DNA of 64,000 nucleotides from Symsagittifera roscoffensis (taxonomy: Eukaryota > Xenacoelomorpha > Acoela > Convolutidae): the NCBI RefSeq assembly GCF_963678635.1, contig NC_087062.1, positions 83,662,012 to 83,726,011 on the forward strand, in the 5' to 3' direction. Numbering within the stretch: the first letter of the stretch is position 1; each line of letters opens with the position of its first letter. Position numbers and translations under genes: made by a program. The notes beneath the pieces are model-generated. The model was not told the origin of the DNA, did no database searches, and worked only from the letters and a program-made list of their open reading frames with translations. Positions 33,201 to 48,200 of this stretch are shown here, one piece after another.

Positions 33201-36200
33201 CAGGCCGGCAGTTGGGTGCTAAATCAATTAACACCTGCAAGAAGCGATTGTAGGTTTTTTCGGTTTTGTTAGGAAGGAAGGCGTAAATGCAAGCTAGCGC
33301 AATGCCAGATACACTAACATGAATTGAATGTAGCTGATAGAACATTTTTGGAGTAGTTTCCAAAATCCCATCGGCTAACCAGAAAGATGACTTCACCAGA
33401 ACTCTCAGCATTTCGGGGTCGCGTCGCCGCACAAAATGATTCGCTCATGATTATTTGATCCACTGTCATACCGGATAAAATTTTCAAACATTTCAGGAAT
33501 CTCGAAATTTCGCGCAACGGGGATGGGCGGCATATTTACATCTAGCTGCTTACGAGTGCGCGCAGCCGTTTGGATCAGTTTTTCTTTACTTGGGAGGGCA
33601 AACTGAGCGGCCAAATCGTTTGTAACCGGCAAAACCGCACTGGCAACTGCAACAGTCGGGGTAAATCTCTCGCTGAGGTCTTTTATATGCTTTATGACAT
33701 TTCGGGCCTCCAATTTTCCCGCTGAAATGTCGTGGTTATGCTCTCCACGCGTCTCGATTAATTCGTTATTTTCAGTAATGGCAGTTGCTCGACATTCATA
33801 TGTTTGATATTTTAAGCAAATCCAGTTTTCTGTAAACTTATTTTTTCGATTGAAATAAAACTCATGGCGGGACGCTATAAGAATTGGCTTGTTTTTAGAT
33901 GAAACTGTGAACTCGAAAGAAGACTCAATCATAATGTGTTATTGTGTTTGCGTGTGTTTATCATTTGAGTAAAGTATAAAGTGACTGTCAGAATTTAACT
34001 TTTGTCGGAATTTTTACGTCTAATTGTTATGAATTAGCACAAGCAGCTTTTGTTAGTAATCATAATGCTTTAGCGAAAAGTCTAACTGAAAATAAATGAC
34101 AAACTTGTAGATAGGAGTCTTAAGTAAATAAGGAGGCCTCCTTTTAGCATGTATAACTAAGATAAACAAAGTTTTTCATTATGGTGCGTGTGTTAATAGC
34201 AGGATCAACTTTGGTGTGATAAGAGTTAAGATAAGGAATTCATACAGCATTAATTTTAAAAGTGAAATGACTAGGTGTTAAAATGTACTGTGTTAAACTG
34301 GAAAATAGGAGTTAGATTGTTGTCGATTTAAATCGTTTAGTAGTGAGATGACTAAGTGTTAAAATGTACGGTGTTAAATTGTATGTCATTAAATTGTAGG
34401 ACACCTAAATATTGACCATTCAGGCAAAAAAAATTGATTTCAAAAATAAAAAAAAAACAGTTTTGGAAGTTTCATTAAGCGCTTTCTCGGCCATAAAAAT
34501 GATAGTTTTTTTTTCATTTAAAAAAAAAAATTTTTTCGGTTATTTGATTTTTGAAGACAATTGTAGTATTTAATGGCTAACTCACTAAATTTCTACGCCT
34601 TCTATAGCTCTAAAATTATAATACGCAGAAAAAACGACGCTGATTTGGAGATTTCAAAAGTTTTTTTATTTGTTTTTGAATGTGGTCGGGTATCCTCGTT
34701 GTTAGTCGATTTTGAACAGCTTACGCCTTCCCCTCACGGATTCGACCCCCTGCCGACCCAAAGTGAACCCCCCTTGTGTACTATTTTGAGATATGCATTT
34801 TTGGTGACGGACCCTAAAAGTTTTCTATAGACGCCTTTGGTGCCAATATATACCAATTTTAAGGGTGGAGCGCGCGCCGAAAAAACGCAATTTTTTTGGT
34901 CAAAATTTTTCAAATAGTGCCTTAAAACGCCTTTTTTGGCATGTTTTTTCAACATTTTGACTGCGGCGCAGAATTTTTGGCAAAAGAAATATCTTTTTAG
35001 TGCTTTGGGAGAGCTCGGAAAATCATTATGGTCGACCTAAAAAAAGGTCGACAAAATTTTTGAAAATTCGCCCCCCTCGAGAAAATTCTAGATCCGCCCC
35101 TGCACTAACTTCTTGGTTTTTCATTAGCCCCGACCTTACCCATTGCAGGGAGGGAGTTGTTTTTTTTACGGTGGAGGGCACAAACTACCAAAAAAACGCA
35201 TCCAATTTGAAAAACCTGGTAATTTGTGCGTTTTTCGGTAATTCATGCCCTCATCGGAAAATTACCAGGGTGTCATCCATTTTGCCGTAGCCGGTTTCTT
35301 CTTGAGGATAAGGATGATCTTCGGAACCCTCTGACCGGGAAAGGATGACATTGGGACCGGGTTGGGATTGGACTTACCTCTTCGTCGTCTTTGAGCGCCT
35401 CTGATGACTAAACAGGTACCACCAATGCAAATACAATTACTCAGCAGTGCAATGTTCAAACAATTCGTTGATCGGCAAATTTGACAAGAAATCCAGAAGC
35501 GTTGAAGATGCATACGATTTGAACAAAACGTAAATTTAAAAAACCTTTAAAAATTAAGTCACAAAGATGAACATAAATTTATTATCATTGGCATATTGGC
35601 ATATATTCATTTGTACATTAAATGGTGACAAAATGTACAGTGACTCAAAACTGCAGCGACCAAATAAATTGGCGTGCGAAATAGTACTTCCATCTGGAAA
35701 AATGCCATTTTTGTATCTTTTAAATGTACAAAGCACTCGATTCCGATCTTAATGAATATTTTTCATATTTCAAATAAATGCTTTTTCAATTGTTTTAAGC
35801 CTAAGCTAATTTTCACAAACTGTTGATGCGTTTTGATTGATTACTAGTCAGATTTGCGTGATACTGGCTAACCTCTAGTTTTCACACAGTGGCATACCGA
35901 AGGAGAAAGGGGGGGTGTTAGTTGTTTCTGGTCACCAATTTTTCCAAAAACTCATCCTCTGGTATTTTTTAAAATATTGTTTGAGCAACTCTAAAAAATT
36001 TAAAGGGGTAATTGGCGGCAATATACACTCCGTTTCAGGGAGTGCCCTCTTTGCAAAAATGTTCGTGCTGCTATTTCTTTGTAAAAACGTTTGTAAAAGC
36101 GCCCCACTACGTCATTTTTCGCGTTTTTCAAAAAAAATGGCCTTATATTTCGGTACAGATTTTTTTTGACAGAGCAGGGCCTATATTAAGTTTAAAGGTA

Positions 36201-39200
36201 CCATGGTAAATTAATTTGGTCTACCGGTAAAAAAGGCCGACAACTTTTTTTTCGAAAAGCCATTTCTTTCCCATCGAGAAATTCCTGCGCATGACACCAA
36301 TTATAAATTTTGTGAAAAGTTACAAAAAAGTAGATCTTCATGTAAAGAAAATCAAACTCCTTTCTCTCAATATCGAGAAACTTTTCAAAATTTTAAAACT
36401 TCGATCGAATTTTAAGAGCATCCATCATATTACTTTTTCACTTTTCAACTTCCGCCAAAATTGTCTGACTTTCAAATCGGCTGAATTGTCTTTGGCCGAA
36501 TTGTCTGGACGCGGAGCGAACAATGAACTCTTACACTTGCGGCAGCAAGTGTTTTATAATGGTCCACTAAAACTTTTTCTTGGTTAAAAAACCTGATAAA
36601 GTTTTGTCCATTTTCTTAGACTCTGCATCTTCACAAGATACAGTACCTACTGTAATAATGTATCAAAAATATATAGTCAATTTTTAATACTACAATATGA
36701 TACAATTTTTTCGTATTGTGCGTTTCGAGTGTTATATCGGCTGAGTCAACTTATCCTGCGCAATTTCAAAGGTGTGAAACTTTTTGAACTCAGTTTCGAT
36801 TTGTGTAATGCTTTTTTGTTTTAGGAGGGTTGGGTCCCAAAAACGTTTATAGCTTGAATATTATTATGTCTACAAATTTGTTTGCGGCTTCACGAAGGTT
36901 AAACCAATTTTTGTTTTTGCTTCAGTCGCCGCTTTGTCAATTTTCAATGCTTGTGATGGCTGTTTTTGAAATTGTCTGAAACAAAAAGAATTGTAGATAG
37001 AAGTTTTTTAACTCCAAAGTTAATTTTCAGCTAGAATTTTTGAATAAAGTTTTTTTTTCTATCGAATATCTTGCCATGCAATGTTTCAATTGTATCACAA
37101 GTTCACTAATTCATTGTGCAGTTTTATGGGCGAATTGTTTTTTTTGTTTTTGCCTGTTTCACGAGGGATTGGGTCATAACAAATTCACTTTGAAAAATTT
37201 CATAGCTAGATTTTTTGAGTCGTTTCAATTCCGGCGTAACGAGGGTCGGCCCAAGTTTTTTGTCTTAGTTGTCGCTCCGTGATTGATTCTCAATCCTTGT
37301 TAAGGCTCTTTATGATGCTGCGCGATGCCTCCCTGTTTCAAAATGTTTTTTGAACAAAATTATATTTTATTTTATCTTTGCAACCGCGCTGACCATTTTC
37401 ACACATCTCTGTATCACACAGGACTATGTTTTTAAGAATCGAATTTGGCTTCCTTTTGGGTTTGGAGTTTCGTTTTTTGTTTTTGACTTCAAATTGATGC
37501 TTGTTTTGGTTACCGAAGATTCGTGGGCAGTTTATTCATTATGCAAGGGATGGCAGCATTTTTAAAGCCAGCGCTAAATCGTGATTCGTTTCGTAGGTCA
37601 CTTTCAGACTCAGTTCATTAATTTTTCTCATGTAACTCAGGGAGAGATGGAAAAAAACAACCCGATAAATGTGCTTCGGGGAATGTTTTTTGGAAGGACT
37701 GAAGAGCAGCTTGCTCAAAATCTAACAAAATGTTTTCAGGCCGGCAGTTGGGTGCTAAATCAATCAACGCCTGCAAGAAGCAATTGTAGGTTTTTTCGGT
37801 TTTGTTAGGAAGGAAGGCGTAAATGCAAGCTGGCGCAATGCCAGATACACTAACATGAATTGAATATAACTGATAGAACAATTTTGGAGTAGTTTCCAAA
37901 ATCCCATCGGCTAACCAGAAAGATGACTTCTCCAGAACTCTCAGCATTTCGGGGTCGCCGCACAAAATGATTCGCTCATGATTATTTGATCCACTGTCAT
38001 ACCGGATAAAATTTTCAAACATTTCAGGAATCTCGAAATTTCGCGCAACGGGGATGGGCGGCATATTTACATCTAGCTGCTTACGAGTGCGCGCAGCCGT
38101 TTGGATCAGTTTTTCTTTACTTGGGAGGGCAAACTGAGTGGCCAAATCGTTTGTAACCAGCAAAACCGCACTGGCAACTGCAACAGTCGGGGTAAATCTC
38201 TCGCTGAGGTCTTTTATATGCTTTATGACATTTCGGGCCTCCAATTTTCCCGCTGAAATGTCGTGGTTATGCTCTCCACGCGTCTCGATTAATTCGTTAT
38301 TTTCAGTAATGGCAGTTGCTCGACATTTATATGTTTGATATTTTAAGCAAATTCAGTTTTCTGTAAACTTATTTTTTCGATTGAAATAAAACTCATGGCA
38401 GGACGCTATAAGAATTGGCTTGTTTTTAGATGAAACTGTGAACTCGAAAGAAGACTCAATCATAATGTGTTATTGTGTTTGCGTGTGTTTATCACTTGAG
38501 TAAAGTATAAAGTGACTGTCAGAATTTAACTTTTGTCGGAATTTTTACGTCTAATTGTTATGAATTAGCACAAGCAGCTTTTGTTAGTAATAATAATGCT
38601 TTAGCGAAAAGTCTAACTGAAAATAAATTACAAACTTGTAGATAGGAGTCTTAAGTAAATAAGGAGGCCTCCTTTTAGCATGTATAACTAAGATAAACAT
38701 AGTTTTTCATTATGGTGCGTGTGTTAATAGCAGGATCAACTTTGGTGTGATAAGAGTTAAGATAAGGAATTCATACAGCATTAATTTTAAAAGTGAAATG
38801 ACTAGGTGTTAAAATGTACTGTGTTAAACTGGAAAATAGGAGTTAGATTGTTGTCGATTTAAATCGTTTAGTAGTGAGATGACTAAGTGTTAAAATGTAC
38901 GGTGTTAAATTGTATGTCATTAAATTGTAGGACACCTAAATATTGACCATTCAGGCAAAAAAAATTGTTTTAAAAAAAAAACAGTTTTGGAAGTTTCATT
39001 AAGCGCTTTCTCGTTCATAAAAATGATATAGTTTTTTTTTCATTTAAAAATTTTTTTTTTTCGGTTATTTGATTTTTGAAGACAATTGTAGTATTTAATG
39101 GCTAACTCACTAAATTTCTACGCCTTCTATAGCTCTAAAATTATAATACGCAGAAAAAACGACGCTGATTTGGAGATTTCAAAAGTTTTTTTATTTGTTT

Positions 39201-42200
39201 TTGAATGTGGTCGGGTATCCTCGTTGTTAGTCGATTTTGAACAGCTTACGCCTTCCCCTCAAGGATTCGACCCCCTGCCGACCCAAAGTGTCCCCCCCCT
39301 TTTGTACTATTTTGAGATATGCATTTTTGGTGACGGACCCTAAAAGTTTTCTATAGACGCCTTTGGCGCCAATATATACCAATTTTAAGGGTGGAGCGCG
39401 CGCCGAAAAAACGCAATTTTTTTGGTCAAAATTTTTCAAATAGTGCCTTAAAATGCTTTTTTTGGCATGTTTTTTCAACATTTTGACTGCGGCGCAGAAT
39501 TTTTGGCAAAAGAAAAATCTTTTTAGTGCTTTGGGAGAGCTCGGAAAATCAATATGGTCGACCTAAAAAAAGGTCGACAAAATTTTTGAAAATTCGCCCC
39601 CCTCGAGAAAATTCTAGATCCGCCCCTGCACTAACTTCTTGGTTTTTCATTAGCCCCGACCTTACCCATTGCAGGGAGGGAGTTGTTTTTTTTTACGGTG
39701 GAGGGCACAAACTACCAAAAAAACGCATCCAATTTGAAAAACCTGGTAATTTGTGCGTTTTTCGGTAATTCATGCCCTTATCGGAAAATTACCAGGGTGT
39801 CATCCATTTTGCCGTAGCCGGTTTCTTCTTGAGGATAAGGATGACCTTCGGAACCCTCTGACCGGGAAAGGATGACATTGGGACCGGGTTGGGATTGGAC
39901 TTACCTCTTCGTCGTCTTTGAGCGCCTCTGAGCCCACACTGACGCTGGGTGACCTGAACTTGGCGGTTTTCTCTAACTCACTGGTACTGGGAGATAGAGG
40001 ACTGCTCATAAGAGGGTGGATGGGGTCCGAATAGATCCGATCTCTGCCCTGCTGTTTGCCCTGCAGTTTGTGCTTCAGCAGCTGTTTCACATCCAGAGGT
40101 CCTTTTGCAGTAAGAACAAGGTGGCCATTTTTACAAAAAAAAATACATAATATTTCAAATTAGCTCATAAAATGGTCTAACATACTACCAGTTTGAAAAT
40201 CCACGAGGTAAATTTGAGATTTGTTAAAAGCGTGTATGTATCGCGTAGGATCATGATTGATGCAAGTATTATTGGAATGATATACCAGAAAACGTATTTT
40301 CGTCGACAAAGTTCAAGTCGAGATCACCACACATGGCTTTGGCCAAGAGAAATGAGATCAAGTCCCAAAAAGCTCAGAAGTATTGAATTACAATGACTAT
40401 TGTTGTAGAGAATAGGAGGCCGACTTACCTTGCAACGACTGACGAGTCAACTGAGGTTGGTTCGGATATGAAGATGACGTCATTAGTGGGGAGTTTGTGC
40501 TCTGTTCCTCGGAGGGGAACGAAGACAACGCACCAGAGACAGAGGGGGGGGGCGAGTTGTGAGAGGAGTTGGCGCCACTCCACCCGGCAGGGGGTCCCAA
40601 CTCGCCGGAGTGGAAGACGGAGCTGGAGGAGGAGTAAACGGACTGTGGTCGTGAAGAGTTGAGGTGGATGTTTAGAAACTGTCCGGATAATTCTGGCAAC
40701 ATACCTAAAAATATGTACTTCCCCAGTTTTTGACCACATTTCAGTTTGTCTGCAGCAGGGCAACCCAAAATATAGGCGTAACGGATTCTGCAGCGAGAAA
40801 CTTGAGGCATGGCATAAAATCCGCGAATATCTGCAAAATTTTTGCATTGACGGGCATACTAGTAAATAAAAATTAGAACTCAATTGATCAATTATAAATA
40901 CAGGGCATATGAAAACTGAAAGGCAGTTTATGATTTATTAATGGTGCTAAAATATTGAACTTCAGAATTTGTTTATAAATACCTGAGCTTTCAGACGAAT
41001 GTTCCACCAACATATTTTCCATCTGGCTGAGTCTTTGAGAATCAGTGGAGCCCGAAATCTCTTCCAAGTCCTCGAAAAGACTCTTTTTCCGCTCCCTCGA
41101 GGAACAGCCATCGTCGGCAATGTGTCCTAGCTGTTGTTGCAAATCACTCGCTGTCCACGTCGAATCGAAGTTCTCTTGTCCATACTCCTAAAGACAAATG
41201 GAACCTGATCTAAACTACATTTTATAATTGGATATTTTATCACTGTAAAATATTTAATATTAACCAATCATAATCCATCTAACTAACAACCCACTTATTT
41301 GTAAGTGCTGAAATTACTTGTAATTTCAGCACCAGAGAGATTTGAATTTAACTTAGAAATTAGTTGCCTCTCCAAGAGAACTTCAGCAGTTGCAATAAGC
41401 CAGTATACTCTAGATCTATTGAGCCTAGCAGAGACTAGTTAAACACCCTGAGACTAGTAGATATAAGAGTAAGATTAGGATCGGTATTAGACTAAGAAGT
41501 TGCACGAATCTATCCGGCCGAAAATAAGATAGCGTGACGAGCAGACGGTGTACCCTATCCGAAATTACTCTATGAGTTAAGCACATCGGTTCTAACTCAT
41601 CTGGTGCGACCATAAGTCTCGAATAAGACCTGAATAGCTTAGAATTCACCAAATATAGATTAGAATTTAGACAAAACATTTTTAAAATGTTACACGATAA
41701 TAATTTAATTGAAATGTCTCTACGACTCAATAGATCAGAGCCGATATTCCGAACAATACTAGAACTACCCGGTATTGGAAGAAAACCTCGGACAAGAGAC
41801 GATATACGACTATGTAGAAACCTACAATTTAATTTTAAGGTTGTACGGCAAAAGCCAACACAAACTTTTATATTTAGAATCTTATTAGCAATGAATTTAG
41901 ATTTTCATTTGCAAACATAAAATTTTGAAGTAAATCTTCATGATCATTTCAGGCGCTAAACAAAATTATTAATGTACAATAACGATTGATAAAAAGATCT
42001 CAGATTGTTTTCCTAATTTCTGCAGTATTATTTAAAACATATTTGAAAAATATTTATTGAAAATAAAAATAAAAATTAGTAGCATGACAATAAATAGTTA
42101 GTAATCATAAATCATCCTGTTGTTCCAGCTCCATCACCTAAACATAACATCAAACACAAGCTCACTAATATCATTCAAAAACTAAATCTTTTGATTAAAT

Positions 42201-45200
42201 AAATTTAAACCATTTTAAACCTAAAAATTTACTTAATTTTAAAAATCAGATCATCAAGGCTTATCCTTGGATCTTTATAAATTTTCTATTTCACTAAATT
42301 AAAAACCTGATCATCAAGGCCTATACTTGGATCAAAAAGAATAATTTTGTTCTCCCCCACCCACTTAGCAAGTGTCTAACGACCTCAAACGTCGATTCAC
42401 TATCCAACCTTTTCAAAAGACCCAGGACTAATAGAAATTTTTCAATAAAACTAACCATTCAAATTAAGATAAACAGTGAAGAACTCCGGTTATTCATCCT
42501 TCACTTGAACCCTCCCCTTACCAGACCCAGGATAGATCTTAGACTTAGTAAGTTCAAAATAGTATCTAACGAACTGCTTGCGGATTTATACCTGGACCTT
42601 GTGGATCGATTTACTATTCTCCAACCCTTGAACACAATCACTACCCCTAAGTCAGATAAAGTAAGTTAACACCTTAACTTAGACTAGCCACGAGAAAGTA
42701 GAACATCATTCTCCGGAATCGATATACTTTTCTTTCCAACCCTGAACAAAAAGACCCAGGTTAAGCTAACCAAAAAATCGTAAGGACTAACAGTCTAAGG
42801 AAATAGAAATAACTAACAACTTCTTGCATCCCTCATCCTAAACCTTATGTCATTCAAAAATTTAGGAAATAAACAAACACTGTTTGACATAATTGTGAAA
42901 TAGATAACAATAAATACGATCTTGTAATCACACCTCATACACAAACAGTTGGATACATTAGAACAAAACGACAAACAATAAAAAGGAAAATTATAAACAA
43001 ACAAAGACAAATCACACGAAAAAAATTTTCAAAAATTAGAAACGCATTTTCGGAATCAGAAGTCAACAGTTTAGACGAACTATACAAATTAAAAGAATCA
43101 ATAGATAAAAATTGTCCCATTCATGATCAATTATATTTTTCCGACTCAGAAACAACTTCAAATTCATCAAAAAGAGGAAAAAGAAGAATAAAAAAGCAAT
43201 ACAAACACAAACCAGTACACTTGTATAATTGGAATCAACCCATAAGACACATCGATAGTTATATATTAACAGTCATCAAACGAAAAAATGAGCCACACCC
43301 AAAGTGACGAAAGTCCAGATGACGAAGCAGTTTTTCCCTTTCTTATAGATTCACTCGATGATAGAGGACAACACGATTTTTGCAAGAACTTACTCGTAAA
43401 TTTGTTTGAACCAGGGATCAGCCCATGCAAAGCAGAATTCCCAGATGTAAAAATCAAAAGACAAATTATTGAACATTATTTGAAATACATGCAATCTAAC
43501 ACAACAATATGGAATCTACACCATAGAATTCAGCACACCAAATACAGCCCATCGTAAATATGTAATTCAAACAGACGATATTGACTTAGAATTTTCAAAA
43601 GTATTCATAGAATATATCAAAAGCATACAATATCATAATTCACAAAGAGCAAACTCCATATTCACTAACGAAGTTTTTGCAGTAATATATAGTTATATTT
43701 ATATATTAGAAAAAACAGAAGTTCAAAGTATATCACCAACCGAAACATCCAAACATACAAAAGTACGAAATGAAATCACAGTATTTTTTAACATTTCTAC
43801 ATAAAATTCGCAAAAATTTCACTAAAGAAGATGTTTCACAAAACACTAAACATGATTTACAAAAGATTTTAGCATGGTTTATAATAGATTATTTCACCCA
43901 CAATTTAGATTTAATTTCACAAGCAAGAAAGAATTTCAGACCTCAAAATACCAATGACGACACTGTTCTTTCAGAACAATCAGATTACGTTTGGGACCCT
44001 GATTGGTCTCATCCAGTATTTCTAAATATCCCACAAGCTATCTCAAGTCAAGCAATAAGTACAATATCTTTTCACACAGATTATGTAAAAGTAGTACCAT
44101 TAACCATTGATGCAACACCATTGAATTATAAAACATTTTACTTGATACACGAAAAAACAGTTTAAATTCGACGGTCATACATAATGAAAACCTCAATGGA
44201 ACAAGAAATCTTACACAACAAGATATTCACACACCATCACACTTCAAAAATGAAGAAATCGTCCAAACAACAGCAACAACTACACAACAGAGTATTTCAC
44301 CAATACATCCCAATCTGACAACACCAAGAAATACAAATACATCACTAACACAGGTAACCTTACAATCAACCGTAAAACCTTCGGTTGCTCCAAAATATTC
44401 ACATATGGACTATCAAACGTATAGACCAATGACAATACCGTCAAAAACACGAAAACCGTTCGCAAGAAACACTTTTGCAGAACACAATTATAATTATGCT
44501 CACAAACCAAGAACAAACCAACCTCCCCGAAAAAATACACAAAACTTAAACCATGTATGTTCCCATTATTGGAATCTCCCAAAAACATCGACCAATTCAG
44601 TAAATTTTCCAGATAATCCACAACCTACACAGGATTATAGTGAAAATTACCCATTCTTCCAACAAAATAAAAACAAACAACATACACCATATAATACAAA
44701 CTATTTATCATCTGATCAAGATGATTATCACCAACCAGATATTTTTGCAGCATATACTAAAGAATATCGCACACAGAGACCGCGACAATCTCAACCATCT
44801 CAAAATATGAAAATTTACCCACAAAACCCAACAGATGTACAAAATCCACAACAAATGCATATACAAAACACATTTAACACACAATCTTTTCAACCAATAC
44901 AACCACAAAATCCAATGTTAATGCATTCTTATCAACCAACACAAATGCAAAATGAAATACCGCTTCCCTATTACCAACACGAAATCACAAAAAATCAACT
45001 TTCAAATTTTTCACAAATGCCAAATGCCGCAGAATCACTACAGATGACTATGAATCCATACCTCATGGGTGGATCATCAATAACATCGAATAAACCATTA
45101 ATGGTATTCACAGGAACAGACCCTGAATATTCTGTAGAAGATTATCTAAATGCAGTAACAGCAAATTTAATTTTAAATATAGGACCCGAACCAATTAATA

Positions 45201-48200
45201 CGCATCAATCTATAATTGGATACATAGACGCACAGCATTAATACAAACAACCCTAGATGGCGCAGCCCAAAAATGGTTTTCAGTATTACCCATAGAAATA
45301 AAATCAGACTGGAAAAGATTCGCACAAGAATTTTCAAAAATGTTTGATTCTGATGCAACGAAATCCGCAGATTACCAAATGAAACAATTAAGCAATTAGC
45401 AGTACGAATAGAAACACTAGTTCGAAAAGCATATTCACTTAATACACATGATTACAAAATTACAAAAATGACAGAAATTTTAATGATGACCTTAACACCT
45501 CAATGAAGGAAAATAGCTATAAAAAAGAGAGCATCTCATCCTTCCTCAATTCGAGAACCGGATTTAGATTTTCGAAAATTAGTAGATAAACTAGAACAAG
45601 CAGAAATCACAATGAAACTCGAAGAAACAGAAAATCTAAAACTACAATATGTTAATCGAATTGAAACAAATACTACACATATAAATAACATACAAGAATC
45701 AGACACAGACCTGATTGAAAAAATCACTGAAATACTAAATATCTACGAAAAACACCCAAACTTTAAAGGCAAACCATCCTTCAAAAAACGGTGTAATTAT
45801 TGCCGATGATACGGACACAGTATTTCCGAATGTAGACAAAAACAACAAGACAATCAGAATAAACCTCAAAAACACAAAGAACCAAATAAATCGTTCTATC
45901 AATTTATGAAAAAGACCAAAATCTACCAAACAAAAATATATATAGTAATAACAGCTCAGGAAAACCACTTCCGAGCAACTTAAATTACACAAGGAATCAA
46001 TCGTCATATAACTCAAGTTATAGAAGTAGATCACCCGAACGAGGAAATACTTGAAATTTCTCACAAAATAGATATAATCGATCGAATAGCCAAAATAACC
46101 AAAATAACTATTCACGATCAAATTCCAATAAAACAGAATTTGTTTCTGGATCCAGTTCCCAGTCAAACCCAAGGAATAGACACTATTCCAATAATCAATC
46201 ACGAAACTCATCATACAACAGAAATAGAAACTATTCACATAATAGAAATAGAAGTTATTCAAATAATCGAAATCAGAATTACCCCAACAATCGATCCAGG
46301 AATAATTCATATAATAGATCAAACTATCACAGATCAGACGATAATTATCAAAACAGATCACGAAATAATTCACAAAATCGAAACTCAAGTTACAATAATC
46401 GATACAGAAATTATTCCCAGTCACCACATAGGAATAATAACCGTTATCCTGATTCTAAACATCGATACAGAAGTAGCACACCAAAACATCAAAGACACAT
46501 TAATCAAGTGCAGACAAATGAAGAAACAACTTCAGACCCCCAGGTATTGATGACACAGGAAGTAACGAACTACAATTAAATCATATAAATTGTGAATCGT
46601 CAGATACAGAAAGTGATACAGATAATACCATCTCTGTAAATATGATAACAGTCGAAAACGACTATGAACCTATCATATATGAACAACCTTTTACTTCACA
46701 TTTATATGGAAATCAATTGGAACTCCTTCACAATTACTATATTGGACCCATTGATACTACACAAACTACACAAGAAGTAAACGGAAGTAACACGGTAATT
46801 AAACCCGATAAAAAAGACGAAACACAATGCTCAAACACAAAACATATTTATCAAAATATACAAAAAGAACAACCAAGAGAAAAAATTTGGACAATCCCAT
46901 TTCTCTTAGAAAGCCCAAGAAACAAAGAATTTCAACCAACAGATCTTGAAATTGATTTTTTAATTGATTCAGGAGCAGAATCAAATATAATTAATATTCC
47001 TACATGGAATGAAATCAAAACATTACATCCAAAATTAACACCTCTTGAAACCTTTAGTAAATTAGCAACAGCACAAGGATCAACATTAGTAAATTATGGA
47101 AAAATCCAATTATTTCTTCTCCCCACGCGAACAATAGAACAAAACAAAATTTTAAACAAACCGTTTAAACAAATATTTCATTTTACTGATATTAAACACA
47201 ATATCATTGGCATACCATTTATATCTAAATATATACCAACAAGCAACATCTTAAATAGTAAAATACATATCAAAGATAAGTACGCAAAAACAAAAATACA
47301 GCCCTAACATTCTTCCAAAGATTAAACAAACAACCACCATTCTTCTCAAAATTTTACCCCATTTACAATCAACAACGGAAACACCTGAAACCACTATCAG
47401 GAAATATATACAATTTTTCAATAAAACAAGTTCACCAATATAATAAAAGTCAAAATAAACAACAACTTTTTATGTCTTCAATTTAAACCTATCCACAAAT
47501 TTTTCAAAATTACGATTTCATCTATAAAATACTCGAAAAACACGAATTCCGACATCATTTCATTACACGTGTATAATAATACACCATATCAAGTAACATT
47601 ACCCTTAGGACTTTTAGGATATTGTGAAACAAATGCTACAATTTCACCTATAAATGAAGTAGCCTACCGCGTTAATAATATACTCCAATTATTAGATATT
47701 TGTCAATCCACAATTCTTGCCGAAGAATTATCCATAAATAATATAATAAGTAATGAAAAAAGAAACACAGATTACTTCACAAAAACACCATATTTTAAAC
47801 CAACATTCAATATAACAAATTACACAAAAGAACAACAAACATTTTTTCAAATGTTTAATTTTGAACATTCACAAATTACACAAATTGAACTTGATAAATT
47901 AGCAAAACAACTGTTAAAATATTCAACAGTCTACGCAACATCAAAATTTGACGTTGGAAAAATTAGTTCATCACTACACCTCCCGTTAAAACACGACGCA
48001 GTTTTCAAAAAACAAAGAGCCAGTTAAGTACCAACTCACTTACATGACAAAGTAAACAGATTACTTGACATCTTAGAACAATACAAAATTATCTCACCAG
48101 TAAATAAGGAAGAACAACCAAAAGGTAACACTTTTATCAACCCTGTTATCATTCTAGCAAAAGGTGAATCACTAAAAATAGTATTAGACGCTAGATACCT

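Larger units (their letters stand above)
30863..39930. repeat. Direct tandem duplication, two copies of about 4.54 kb
   Basis: Copy 1 is 30863-35402 and copy 2 is 35403-39930; both start GATGACTAAACAGG. Identity is about 98-99% with small indels. Each copy holds a FLYWCH/MULE relic and a truncated hAT MITE. The right breakpoint is inside the bZIP exon at 39905-40101, so copy 1 ends with that exon's last 25 nt and its 5' splice site. A CTCTGA/GA microhomology lies at the junction. Confidence 0.95.

Noticed and set aside
31027-36587. Paired 60-98-aa frames in the 4.5-kb duplication (for example 31752-32048 and 36291-36587)
   Set aside because: Identical in both halves because the duplication is young; no splice sites, start context or family support.
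44280-44621. 113-aa minus-strand frame
   Set aside because: Shadow of the gag coding strand; hydrophobic content follows from reversed A-rich codons.
45735-46427. 230-aa minus-strand open frame opposite gag
   Set aside because: It is the antisense of an Asn/Ser/Arg-rich A-rich gag tail; the Tyr/Cys/Phe-rich composition is what reversed AAT/AAA codons give. No start context or family.
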